NCBI GenBank assembly: GCA_012934845.2 | Contig: WNNJ02002378.1 | Location: 1 to 64,000 of the forward strand | Direction: 5' to 3' | From: Pomphorhynchus laevis | Lineage: Eukaryota; Acanthocephala; Palaeacanthocephala; Echinorhynchida; Pomphorhynchidae | Length of the DNA stretch: 64,000 nucleotides | In this document: positions 33,261-44,800 of the stretch, piece by piece | How the letters are laid out: each line of letters begins with the position of its first letter | How positions within the stretch are numbered: position 1 is the stretch's first letter | The notes under the pieces: generated by a model | The model's input: the letters and a program-made list of their open reading frames with translations, nothing else | What the model was told of the DNA's origin: nothing | The model's database searches: none | Program-made: the position numbers and the translations under genes

Positions 33261-33535
33261 GAATTATTGGAGCTGTATCAAAATAAATGGGAAAATTTTA
33301 TTTGATATTTTGCTAACATCTGTTAGCATCTACAAGAAATTAATTTTCTGAAGATGTAAATTTTATTGTAATTTTCTGACGATGCTAATACAAACTGTAA
33401 TGTTATTATTATAGTTTATAGGCTGTATTTATGTAAATAGTTGATAATGATCCATTATTGATAAAGAATTATTGGAGCTGGATCAAAGAAAAGAGGAAAA
33501 TTTTATTTGATATTTGGCTAACCTATGCTCGTTCG
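33261..33535. repeat. Two partial copies of foldback element F
   Basis: Both begin GAATTATTGGAGCTG(G/T)ATCA (33261 and about 33465). They continue with TTTTATTTGATATTT-GCTAAC as in 29942-30005. Confidence 0.7.
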
Positions 33536-33589
33536 CTTTAAGATTCTTTAGTTTACATACTGATTTATATGCGGATAACAGTTCGCGAT

Positions 33590-35430
33590 TCAAATTTGTT
33601 AGATGGTATGTGTGATAAACCAACAGGGGCTTTATTAGACAATCTATAATAAAATAGCAATTTATAAGTTAGTCAGTTAATCTGTATTAAATGTACTACA
33701 ATCATCCCCTCTGTAGAAATCCTTCAGATACTCTGGAGGTATTCGTACTCTTCTTGGTCGTTCGATGTGATCAGTCCACGTTGACTGTTCGAGTAATGAC
33801 AAGGTGTCACTACTGGTCGATGTGTTTTGTTCCTCCTCCGGTTCAGATCTGTTTGACTGATTTACACGCTGAAGAATGGTCGGGAGCCATGTGGCGGTTG
33901 TGATAGTAGCACGGCTCCATGATCTCTGGCGTAGCTTGGGCATTGTTTTTAGTACTTTGATTTATACCCTAGTCATTGATCTTGATTTCTGCTGCAGGCC
34001 AGGGAGCCAAATCTCGTGTTGAAACTGTAGATATGTGCCCACTACTAAGTCTGACCACCGCATAATTATGATTAGATTCCAGGAGTTCCGCGTGAGTTAT
34101 ATGCGGAATATATTTACCTCCGTCCCTATGCATACGTTGGATAAGAATTGGTCCGGGTGATAATAACCACGACGATAATGATTTTCCCGTTGATGACCCT
34201 CGGTCGTATGCAAACAGTCGCTCGTGAGGAGTTGAGTTGGTAACAGTGCATAGTAGAGTTCGGAGTGAATTGAGAACTTCTGGGAGCACAGAATTGCTAT
34301 GGCTGAACAAGTCAAACGTGACAGAGCATCAGCTGCAAGGTTTTTTCTTCCTGGGCGGTAGATAATTTTGAATCGAAACTGCGAAAGTTCTAGTCACCAG
34401 CGCTCTATATTCTCATTCTTAATCCTACTTGAATGTGAAAACATTATAAACGACACCGATCATTGATCTGTAATAATCTGGAACGGACGTTCCAACAGAT
34501 AATAACGCCATTCCCGGATCGATTTAATGATAGCTAAAGCTTCTAATTCGATGGCCGGATGTCTTTTCTCTGCTTTTGATAGTACACTTGAAAAGAACGC
34601 GACTGGTCGACCACGTCGACTGAGTGTTGCAGAAATTGCAATTTTCGACGCATCCGTCTCAACTTCAAACGGCAGTTCTTCGCTTATGCTTGAACGACAA
34701 GTTACCAGAAGAGCCGATTTAATATCATTTAGGCTAGCCAATGCATTTTCACTCAATGGAAATTCTCGACATTCTGCGAATTTTCAAATTCTATCAGCAA
34801 AATGAGGTATCCATCGGCAATAATATGTTAAAATTCCCAATAGATGTTGATGACCATGAATATCCAATGGAGCTTGAAGCGCGACAATTGGAGCGAGTCT
34901 TTTGGGATAGGGTTTTACTATGCCTCCAGCTATGCATTGACCCATTACGCATATTGATTCGGATGCAAACGAGCTTTTCGGCTCATTCATAGTTATATTG
35001 TATGCATGAGCCACTTTCAATAAACGTTGAAGATTGCAGTCGTGCTCTTGTCGATCTTTACCAACAACTATTACATCGTCTAAATACGTAAACACTTGTA
35101 CATGTTCGTGTTGTATTAAAGAATTAATCACTCGTTGGAACACGGCTAATCCATTGGTTAGGCCAAAAGGAATTCGTTTATATTGGTATAACCCACATCT
35201 CGCTTCCAACGCCGTGTATTCTCGTTCTGATTGAATAATTGGTATCTGGTTGTATGCGTCCTTCATGTCCAGACATGTAAATATTTCGAACGTTGACAAC
35301 TTGTCGACCAGATCATCTGTACGTAGTAACGGGTACGCATCGAGCATTGTAAACCGGTTGATCGTTCGCGAATAATCGACTACCATTCGCCTTTTGCCTG
35401 TCGCGCTGGTAACAATGAACGCCTGAGCTC
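33590..35430 (-). mobile_element. Ty3/gypsy fossil G2, partial
   Basis: A minus-strand remnant of a gypsy-type element covers RT (YLDDVIVVGK), RNase H and the C-terminal part of integrase with its tail. Gag, protease and the N-terminal part of RT are absent. It has several breaks and is clearly older than G1. A 30-bp sequence next to its left end (33671-33700) recurs at 37695-37724. Confidence 0.8.
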
Positions 35431-35474
35431 TTCACGATTAATATATACCTTAAAAAAATTTTGGTTTCTAATAA

Positions 35475-36948
35475 ACATACAATTTCAGTTCCAGATTTCA
35501 GTTCCAGATTTCAGTTCCAGATTTCAGTTCCAGATTTCAGTTCCAGATTTCAGTTCCGCGAGCGAAGCGAGCGGAAAATCTTGTCCACCAAGATTGTAAA
35601 ACAATCAAACTACAATCTTCGACGACAACCAACGACAACCTTCGACGACAACTAACGACAACCATCGACAACCATCCGCTTGATAATTATCGACAACCAT
35701 CGACAACCATCGACGACATCCGAAGTTAAACCATCACTGAAGTTAAACTGACAATATCAAATTGGATATATATGGTGGGGAAAAGTGTAAGAAACAAGTT
35801 AAAATCCAATGCTTCGCAAGTCCTGTTAAGGACCAATATGTAGAGATAGAGGTGGCATGTGGCTCTGTGAATTGTAACATATGGTCTAAAATTAATGTTA
35901 AAGCGTATGATATTAAAGTAGTTCAATCCGGTAAATTTTGTTGTGGTGTGTGCGGCTCGTAATTGTGAATGGAACACTATTCTTGAGGAAAAATTACAAA
36001 ATAATATTAAAATGGTGTCAGAGCTTAAGGAGATCGTAACTATGCTACAGAATAGTATTCTCTCTAGTGCATCTGAGGTAAATTTACAACGAAAAATACA
36101 GCATAAGTTACCTGAGGTGGTGGGTGAGGTGAATTCTATAACTTCGAATAAATCCTTCAATAATGCAGATATCGATCCAAATGCACATCGATTCCCACAT
36201 GCAGTTAGCAAGACTACATCGTCAGTTACGGGTTTCACTCCTGTTCGTATCTGGAAGAGAGGTCACTCAAAATCGTATACTGTTCGTCAAACAGAAAATG
36301 AACGAACGCTGACTGTCAACACTCACACAGGCAATGATGATATACAGAACTCAGCTACTAGTAATGACAGTGTGGTTCTACATAAAGAGTGCGTAAACGA
36401 GCACATTAAGGAAGCTCATCTCATATCATCTCAATCAATGAATGCCTCTAGAGCGAGTTCTCCGGTGCAGCAAATGTCTACTTTCTCACAACTGCGTAAA
36501 CAGCATGATCCTTTGCGTTCTATTATTTTCGCCAATGTGTCGGAATCAAGCTCTGTCAATATCCAAAACCGACTAAATGAAGATTTGTCGAGGGTACGTA
36601 ATATTCTCACGATCGTTTTGGCACAATCCCCAGAAGAGATAGTATCTAGTATTAAAATAGTTGCTTTATTCCGCATAGGGAGGAAAATTAACGATCGTCC
36701 TAGACTGCTAAAAGCCATTCTGACAGATCAAAAAGCCGTTAAGACCATCTTTAGGAACTCTTATCGTCTCCAAGGTTCGTCTGCAGGATTGTTAAAAGAT
36801 CTCGACGTGAATGAACGTAAGCATCTACGTGAAGCTAAACAATGTTTGAAGTCTCGTATTGAAGCTGGTGAGTCAAACTTGACAATTCGAAATTTTCAGG
36901 TTGTGCGGAGGAAGACTCAAATACATTGGATGTCTCTACAGGTAGATC
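35475..36948 (+). mobile_element. LINE 5' half (B-like, copy B3): 5' UTR and ORF1
   Basis: Six 13-bp repeats (35482-35557), the GC quasi-palindrome (35555-35575) and a CGACAACC-rich leader (35600-35725) lead into ORF1. A cysteine cluster (VACGSVNC, NIWSKINVK, FCCGVC; 35840-35960) is followed, with one frame change near 35950, by a long ORF with a coiled-coil-like segment. The ORF1 core comes next: SIIFANVSES, VALFRIGRK, RPRLLKAIL, LKDLDVNERKHL. The element stops abruptly at about 36948, where gypsy sequence begins. Confidence 0.75.
35482..35557 (+). repeat. 5'-UTR minisatellite, 6 x 13 bp
   Basis: The unit ATTTCAGTTCCAG is repeated from 35482. The last copy runs into the GC-rich box at 35555-35575. 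Confidence 0.9.
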
Positions 36949-37595
36949 ATTCAATCCTTCCTCCGCCGCTTAGAGACTACAATCGTCCGGTTGCTGCTTG
37001 GGAAACGGTCCTCGCTGAAAGCCTTCAATCTATTCGAGGACTATTATGCACCTCAACTGGCTCGACACCTCATGATCGAATCTTCAACTTCTCTAGACGC
37101 CCATTAATTAAATTCAATTTACCAGAATGGCTCCGTCGTCCCGGATCTGTATTCGTGCGAAACTTCTACAAACACGACAAATACGACGATAAATTGCTCA
37201 AAGCTAAACTGATAAACGCGAATCCAAACACGGCTCATATCGAACTTCCATCTGGGAAAGAAGCAAATATTTCAACTCGACACCTATCTCGTTATCCTTC
37301 AGAAACCTCCATTTACAAGGATCCAGACAGTTCGGATATTCGTAGTTCGGGATTGTCAAGGGACGGGGATGACGACTGTCAAGATAGCTTCGATAGGAAC
37401 CAGCCAGACTATGAAGATGATAACAATAACGGAAAGCAATATGATGCCACTGACAATATCGATATGAACTTGAGTTCAAAGAGGACATCAATTCCTGAGG
37501 CAAACCATCATCCCGTGACAACTAGAGAATTCTACCGACGAAGTACAAGAAGTCGAAGAAGTCCTGCATACTTCCAAAACTATCACATGGAATGA
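35943..37595 (+). CDS. Chimeric reading frame: LINE ORF1 joined to gypsy integrase tail (550 aa)
   Basis: One uninterrupted frame encodes, for about the first 335 residues, a LINE ORF1 protein (core blocks SIIFANVSES at about 195, LLKAILTDQKAV, LKDLDVNERKHL at about 290). After about residue 336 it becomes the C-terminal part of a Ty3/gypsy integrase (TSTGSTPHDRIFNFSRRP, ISTRHLSRYP, RSRRSPAYFQNY). The same integrase-tail layout is seen in fossil G1. The join is at about 36948. Whether it is expressed is unknown. The open frame over 1.65 kb is more than chance, because both halves are in their native frames. It is most likely an insertion or recombination product, not a functional gene. Confidence 0.7.
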   Translation: MVCAARNCEWNTILEEKLQNNIKMVSELKEIVTMLQNSILSSASEVNLQRKIQHKLPEVVGEVNSITSNKSFNNADIDPNAHRFPHAVSKTTSSVTGFTPVRIWKRGHSKSYTVRQTENERTLTVNTHTGNDDIQNSATSNDSVVLHKECVNEHIKEAHLISSQSMNASRASSPVQQMSTFSQLRKQHDPLRSIIFANVSESSSVNIQNRLNEDLSRVRNILTIVLAQSPEEIVSSIKIVALFRIGRKINDRPRLLKAILTDQKAVKTIFRNSYRLQGSSAGLLKDLDVNERKHLREAKQCLKSRIEAGESNLTIRNFQVVRRKTQIHWMSLQVDHSILPPPLRDYNRPVAAWETVLAESLQSIRGLLCTSTGSTPHDRIFNFSRRPLIKFNLPEWLRRPGSVFVRNFYKHDKYDDKLLKAKLINANPNTAHIELPSGKEANISTRHLSRYPSETSIYKDPDSSDIRSSGLSRDGDDDCQDSFDRNQPDYEDDNNNGKQYDATDNIDMNLSSKRTSIPEANHHPVTTREFYRRSTRSRRSPAYFQNYHME

Positions 37596-37724
37596 ATGTG
37601 GTATCACATTTAATTACTTTATCATTTTATATTTAACTTTACCTACTATTTGTAGATTCGTGAATAAAAGCCATTTATTCTCTCTGGTTATCACAGTCAG
37701 TTAATCTGTATTAAACGTACTACA
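36949..37724 (+). mobile_element. Gypsy 3' end fossil (G3): integrase tail and LTR-like end
   Basis: The plus-strand integrase C-terminal tail (to 37595) is followed by about 110 bp, TGTGGTATCACA to GTACTACA, with an AATAAA signal, which looks like an LTR. Its last 30 bp match 33671-33700 with one difference. It is a fragment only. Confidence 0.65.
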
Positions 37725-37775
37725 GCATGGAAGCGTAACCACGTTTTTAGGTACTCTTCCAAATGTACCCAATCA

Positions 37776-38055
37776 ATGTACATCAAAAACACTTTCTGTT
37801 AAAATGAATAAAATACTTAAAGTAATTAAAATACACTTTAAAAAGTATTGTAATGTAATAGAAATTAATACCGGTATAAAACACTATTTAATATGAATTC
37901 CACAAAATAAGTTTTAGAATACACCAAAGGAATAAATTTTCAGAATAAAAATACGTACGATTTTAGTATGCTTTATACAAATCTAGATTTAGCAAATATT
38001 AAAGATACATAGATAAATTTTTTATATCAAAATAGCGTTCAAACAATTAAAAACA
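37776..38055 (+). mobile_element. Penelope-like C, 5' piece before the REL element
   Basis: It matches 57640-57855: AAACACTTTCTGTTAAAATG, AATACCGGTATAAAACACTA, TACGATTTTAGTATGCTTTA and TACAAATCTAGATTTAG (codons YDFSxLYTNLDLA). It breaks off where 38060 begins; the missing next part appears at 40840. Confidence 0.75.
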
Positions 38056-38059
38056 AATT

Positions 38060-40790
38060 GAAATGAGTTGTTCTCAGTGTGCTAGTTGTCAGCTCCTCGT
38101 CAGCAACAGTCTGCCTTCGTCAGATGTCGAAAGAACACTGGCTGCGTTGCCTCTCTGGATGGCCAAACTCACATTCATGAGTAAATAACAGTGCGCCCGA
38201 TTATCTCCTGAAACATTTTTTAATCTGCTGCCGATTTCACTGCAAAGAGATTTTGCAGACTTACCCAGTGCCCCCATATGTCTCGACCCAAAAGGGAATT
38301 AAATGATGGGAGTTACACATATCAGAATACTTTGCGATCTTAGTTTCCTCTGCCCAACTATCTGCTCCACCAAGACCACTCAAGGCATGCCTCAGATTGC
38401 TCGTAGCCAGCGTATCCACGCAAATAGAATCCCAAAGAAGGCATTTACCTTCGCGCCACGGAAAAACAGTGAGACAATCCGGACGGCAACCATCTAATCT
38501 ACACAGATTGGGTGGTTCCAGAATATTGGGAGCGTTTGTTGAGTTCAAAGCTCTGCTGAGAATTTGATTGAGTTCAGCATGACGTGGGAAGCGGCCTGCT
38601 TATCTCCAACAGGCAAGACCATGTCGGCTTGTCGCGTCTATCATTACACCGCAACGTCATCGATGAGGGGTACAGACAGGAAGACCGAGTCTCAGGAAAA
38701 TGGCAATTTTCACCGCCTCATCCTCTAGCCGGATTCCCAGGGCAGAAATTGGTAGCGCATTGAGCCAAGAACCTGACTTATGTGTTGAGACAGCGATCCA
38801 TCTCGCCTTGGAGGCCTCATCCTGCAAACCTGAAGATATTCTACTGTGTACTTGATAAGGGGTAAATCCCAGACGGACTGCTTGGTGTCATTTTCAGGTG
38901 CTAAGATTTTCACTGTTTTGGATAGCCATTCCTGTAGTCCAATACAATAATGCCGGCATAGTGGTTGAGAGCTCAATCCCAAAAGGCACTCAACATTGAC
39001 ACGGTAAGCACAATAAGACGATAAAAAGGCAGGTAGGGCAACATCAATTGTGTTACGAATCCCGATACCCCCATATAATACAGGAAGTGCGGCTTGGCGC
39101 CATGCTTCCTCTGTTAAGTGGCAGTTAAGAATACGTGCAAGATATCTCTTCAGCATAGAATCCAGCTTTTGCAGCTCATCAGAGTGTTCGAAAAATATGG
39201 CTGAGCGTAGTTTGTAAAGGAGCTTGGGCATATATAAGCAGTTTTTGAATAGGAACAATGCTTCGCAGGCACCAATTAATTGCACTAATTCTGCACAATT
39301 AGCTGCTAAACCGCAGCTTCCCAAAAGACTTAGCTTGTCGATAGAAATAACATCTATCCCTGGGCAAATAAATTGAAATCGTTCGACAATCATCTGACTT
39401 TGTTCCTCATCATGGACATTCATTAGCAACAATTAACACTTTCGCGGATTCAAGTAGAGACCAAGTTTCAAAGAGTTATTAACTATTTGACTTAGATCAG
39501 ACAACGTTTCAAATGGGTCACCCCCGATGGTTGCGTTATTCAAATACCAGTCGTTAAAGTGCGCCTTAAGTGAGTGGGCTAGTGGGTTGACGGCTAGAGC
39601 AAAACCTATGGGCCCAAGTGGGTCTCCTTGTTGCAATCCTGACTCTGACCATATAATTTGGTCTTCATACACAAGTGGGGTTTTAGATCCGTAAGCCATG
39701 TAAAAGTATGGTAATGCTTCAGGTGCATGATTCTTCACGGCATCGAGTAGGGCTTTACGGCTGACAGTGGTGAAAGCATTTTTGAAGTCGCATTTTACCA
39801 CAGCAAAGGGTACTGAAGTGTTCTCAACGAACATTCTTAAGGAATGAACTATGGTTTCCGTGCCACAAGGAGTGCAGCGACCTAATTGAACTGGACCGAG
39901 ATTATCACCGACCTTGTTTGCCACTCTTCTAGAGAGTACATTCGCGGCAACGCGTCGAGTGGTCATGCCGGTTGTAATGGGACGAACCCAACCTCTCTTT
40001 TCTCCAGTGCACATAGGGATGCCGAGATTATGAGGTGGATAACTTCAGGGGATAGCATACCACCAATTATTTTGTCAACTGGACATATTTGGTCAACTAG
40101 TCCACTGACTATTGATTGACAAGAATGTGGCCGCCTTCACTGACTGCAAAGGAAACCAGGTCCTTTAAATGTTTGGGACGAAGTCCGTCCAATCCGTGAC
40201 CAGAGCCGCTGGGAAAGGAATCGATTGCGCTCCGAAGTTCGGAAATTAAATATGGATGAGGGCGATCATCTTCATCAGTCGATGGAGGAATAGGAACTGT
40301 TTCGTTCGCGGATGGGTGTAAGGCTTAGAGCGCGGCAAGAGTTTCTTCTTTGTTTGTAGCAAACGATTCCTCTGACGAAAGTAGTCTAACAGCACCACGA
40401 ATATCTTCATCAGCCAATTTCGCTGAAACTCGGTCGCCTAACCTTAAAGGATTTCGGGATCTCTTAACATATGTTTCATGGGAATGCGTAGTGCACGCGA
40501 TGAATTTTAAAAACATTTCGGGGAAGCGGACAAGACGATCTTTGATGGCAGACGTGAGGGACTGGTCAGATGCGTCAGTCGCATTCAATACCAAACTTGG
40601 AAAGGCGAATAATATCTGCCAATCCATCACATTGCCGATTTCAACGCGGTCTTTGAGTAAGGCAGCGTAGTACTTTTACACGAGAAATCTAGCACCCTTT
40701 GGAACTCGCCTTACAATTTTGACGTGTTTGAATTTCAGTATCTTAATAATGGAGGAACCGAGAGGATTCAAAGGTGTCGTGTCTTCTGTG
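38060..40790 (-). pseudogene. R2-superfamily (restriction-like endonuclease) LINE, lineage G, decayed
   Basis: Leftward reading gives an N-terminal domain (WQILFAFPSLVLNATDASD, 40630) and RT (39433-40014: RVAANVLSRRVANKVGD, FAVVKCDFKNAFTTVSR, SGLQQGDPLGPIGFAL). Next come a thumb (YGGIGIRN at about 39060), a segment ending AIQRGNAASVLS (38277-38089), and a restriction-like nuclease with CRPDCL, SICVDTL and ETKIAKYSD, the expected D...D...K. The RT active site is WYLNNATIGG, so both aspartates of YxDD are gone. At least five frame breaks. It lies within a Penelope-like C copy (37776-38055 and 40796-41475). Confidence 0.8.
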
Positions 40791-40795
40791 ATATC

Positions 40796-41475
40796 TGAAT
40801 GGACCGATCCATCATTAGTAGATTCAAGTATATGATGAGAGATGCATTAGAAAAATTAATTAATCTTATATTCGGAAAAAGATATACATATATATGCTAT
40901 AATAACTATAACGCATATCTAACAAAAATTAAACCATCAAGTAAATATAAATATATGGATAAAATTGAATTAATAGAATCCTTAAATATTTTGATAAATC
41001 AAAATTTTTTAAAAGTAGGGACATCTATATTTAGACAAGTAAAAGGTGTTCCAATGGGTGGTAATAGTAGCCCAATTATAGCTGACTTGTTTTTAAGCTT
41101 TGAAAAATATTAGAATCTGAATTTGTTCATAACTGTGTAAAAACTAAATCTAAACTATATAAATATATAAAATATATGTTTCGATACATTGATGATATAT
41201 GTGTATTTAATTCTAATAATTTTTATTCAATTAGTGAACTAATTTATCCAGAAAGCCTTATTCCTTATAAAACCAATACTAATGACAAAGAAGGTGTATA
41301 TCTAGATATGAACATTAAATTAAGATCAAGTAAAACTACTATTAATCTATATCGTAAAGATGACATTTTTAAATTTACAAGAAACATATTTTTGCATGGG
41401 CATTCATGCATACTATTATTATTATTAATGTTAAAAAAAGTATTGATTATTAAAGTTCTTACAATAAAATAACAT
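40796..41475 (+). mobile_element. Penelope-like C, piece after the REL element (RT)
   Basis: RT coding resumes with ALEKLINLIFGKRYTYICYN, then FRQVKGVPMGGNSSPIIADL, a break at FEKY-stop (about 41105-41113), and YIDDICVFNSNNFY (41176 on) to the end of the palm. The FEKY-stop lesion is shared exactly with the copy at 57621-59020. The 3' part is missing; the 41461-41477 sequence begins the flank of a minisatellite. Confidence 0.8.
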
Positions 41476-41515
41476 ACATTCGGCGCACGACAATTATTAT
41501 TATTATTATAATCTT

Positions 41516-41636
41516 ACGACAACCTCACGACAACCTCACGACAACCTCACGACAACCTCACGACAACCTCACGACAACCTCACGACAACCTCACGACAAC
41601 CTCACGACAACCTCACGACAATCTCACGACAATAAA
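41516..41636 (+). repeat. 11-bp minisatellite before CXC-1
   Basis: About eleven units of CACGACAACCT. The exact 17-mer ACAATAAAATAACATAC flanks it at 41461-41477 and 41629-41645. CGACAACC units also fill 35600-35710, in the 5' leader of another LINE. Confidence 0.9.
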
Positions 41637-41835
41637 ATAACATACAATAAATAACATACACAAATTACAATCGACTTTCCAGCAGTCATCCCGAGATACA
41701 AGGGCTCTGACTAGTGTGCATATTGAGTTTAAACTATCTTGATACCCATTAACTACTTACAATCATATTACACAAATTACAATTGAAATTCTTAGCTGCT
41801 AACTAACAAATACTTACATTACTTACACTGAGGGA

Positions 41836-44800
41836 GTGGCAATGCCTCGTGGCAAACCGTCTACAAGTAGACCATGCTGCTCATGTAACACTGATGCAGC
41901 AAGATGCAAAGGTTGCCGGTGCGCAAAAGCAGGCTCGAACTGCATAAACTGCAGAGCTCCGAACTGTACTAGAAAGACGAAAACTGTATACAATGACCCT
42001 GTTCATCAACCTAGAGCAAATACTACCGATAAAGTGCTAGAAATGCATAATGCAACAAACGTCGATTCTATCGCCGAAGTCTCGAGCGCGTGTGCCTTGT
42101 CACCAATCAATTATGCTACCAATCAGAATCTATTTTGGAGCACTGGTTTTACGGAGGTAATAAAATGGATCCCAAATCATTTTGCGCTTCCCAAATGTGG
42201 CGCCAGTCAGAAATTTATTGATCTTTTGAGTGAATGTTTCGAATATTTCAATCAGTCAAATGTATGCGCATACGATCCTCTAGTTCGATCTACTATGCTA
42301 TGTCAACTGCTATCGCAGAGGCCGCCAACGCGGAAGGTTAACTTACTACGAAAAACCCTAGAAAGAAGATTAACATTACTCAAAGATTTGAAACTTAACG
42401 AACTTATGTCCGAAGCATCCTACCTACAGAAAATGAGAAAGGATAACATTGAAAATAAAAAGCTACCAGAATCTTTCGTGTTCGAGAAAACAGTTAAATT
42501 GATTAAATCTGGAAAATACGGAAAGGCATCAAGGTTGCTAGACAAAGGACAACACTCAGGAGTTTTGGCTGCTGGAACAATAATTCAAGGCAAAACGGTA
42601 CTCGAAAAATTAGAAGAACTCCACCCAAGAGCCTCTACGGTGAACGAAGAATACCTTCTGAAAGAAAAAATGGCTGGTTGTGTGGATCATCACGACACAA
42701 GGTTTTTCGATATCACACCTGATGATATAATTAAAGCGTCCAAAAGTACCAAGGGATCTGCCGGGCCTTCGGGAGTATGTGCAGATGAGTGGCGTAAATT
42801 TCTAACAATACATGGATTAGCCTCAAAACGTCTTGCCGCAGCGATATGCGGATTTGTAATAAAGATTTCAAGCGAAAAGTTAAATCCAGTAGCGTTACAA
42901 GCGTTCACAGTCAGTCGCCTTATACCGCTGGAAAAGCATAATGGGATTAGACCCATTGGAGTAGGAGAAGTATTGAGACGGATTGCGGGACGTACCGTGT
43001 TGTCATTTATTGGAAAAGATGTTAGGAGTGTATGTGGTTTTACGCAACTTTGTGCAGGCCAAAGATGTGGAACAGAGATTGCTATTCACACGATTCGAGA
43101 TGCGTTTAGTCAATCGTCTGATGAATGCATCTTACTAATAGATGCAACCAATGCCTTTAATAACTGCAACCGAAAAATGGCACTGGAAAATATGAAATTC
43201 ATCTGTCCCGCAATGTCGACGATATTGCACAATACCTACATTCAACCTTCGATGCTGGTGGTGGATAACTCAATATTAAAATCAACAGAAGGTTTCATAC
43301 AAGGAGACCCTCTCGCCATGGCAGCATTCGCTGCAGCCTCGATGCCACTAATTGGAAAACTAAAACAAGTAGCTCCAAACGCTAAACACTGTTGGTACGC
43401 CGATGATGGAGCGTGCGTGGGCAAACCAAGCGATATAAATAAGGTATGGAAAGAGCTTAACCGAATAGGACCCGCGTTTGGATTCATAACAAATTCATCA
43501 AAATGTACTGTATTGACAGGCAAAACCTGTAATATTGATTGTCTGGATGAACTCGCGGATGATGGTGTAGATATTCGATCCGATGGAATCAAATACCTTG
43601 GGAGCATGATTGGGCTCGAACAATATGTTGAAACCGAGATAATCAACAAAGTAACGAATTGGTCAGGTCAAATAGAAAAGCTAAAACAGATTGCCGATAG
43701 AGACGCCTTCGCCGGATACACTTTGCTAATCAAAGCTTTGCTACACAAATTTTCATACATTCTTAGAACATGTGAAGTAGCAGATTGTCTTCTAATACCT
43801 TTAAAGAATGCGATACTTCATAATCTTTTGCCGGGAATGCTGGGAATCAACAGCCTCGACGATGAGTCAAGTAGAATAGTAGCTTTACCATGCAGATATG
43901 GAGGACTTGGTATAGTCGACTATACTCAAGAATGCTATAATGAATACGAGAAATCACGCATGATGTATAGGGCTAGTGTAGATAGAGACCACTCAGAAGT
44001 TCCCCTAGAAACGTCTCAGCATAATGTAGTCAAGCAGATAAGAGAAATGAACATAATAAAGTTTAACAGAATAGTGACGGAGATTACTAGTAACTCTAAA
44101 AATGATTTAAAGACAATTTTATGGAATGCCAGCATGAAAGGTGCCTACTCGTGGTTAACAGCAGGGTTTGTTGAGGGTTTGTTCATATCCTCCTCAGAAT
44201 TCCACGACGCGATTTCAATAAGATACGAGTGGAAACCGAACCGCTATTTGGGTGAGTGTGCGTGTGGAGTGTCTCTAACAACAATACACGCACTTTCATG
44301 CAAGACAGGCTGTTTCAACTTCATTCGTCACAACAGTGTCGCTAACGAGATTGCTAGATCACTCAAGGAAACCTGTCGACTCGTATGTACAGAACCAGTA
44401 TTGCTCCCGGTTCCAGACACAGTCATTTTTGAATCTCAAGCCACATCACGGGACAGAGAGGCAAGATCAGACATAAGATGTACTGGCCTCTTCGGGAATC
44501 TGACGGAGCGGTCCTTTATGGACGTATGCGTTTTCAACAACCTAGCGCCGTCTTATTCCTTGGATACAATGAAGGATCCCTTCAAGTACCATGAAAATCG
44601 GAAGCAGGCAAAATATACAGAGCGGATTGCGAAAATAGAAAATGCTTCGTTTCACCCGTTGATTTTCTCAACTGTTGGTGGTATTGGAAAGATAGCGGAC
44701 TCGATACTTAAGCGCATATCTTCACTTAAAGCGAGCAACAACAACCTTTCATATCCCGATTTGATCCGTCAAGAAAGAGCCAGGATTTCACTCCTTATTA

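Noticed and set aside
35726-36238. A 170-aa minus-strand open frame
   Set aside because: Antisense shadow of the LINE ORF1 on the plus strand.
41516-41636. CRISPR-like array
   Set aside because: Units of 11 bp are contiguous with no spacers; it is a minisatellite in eukaryotic transposon DNA.
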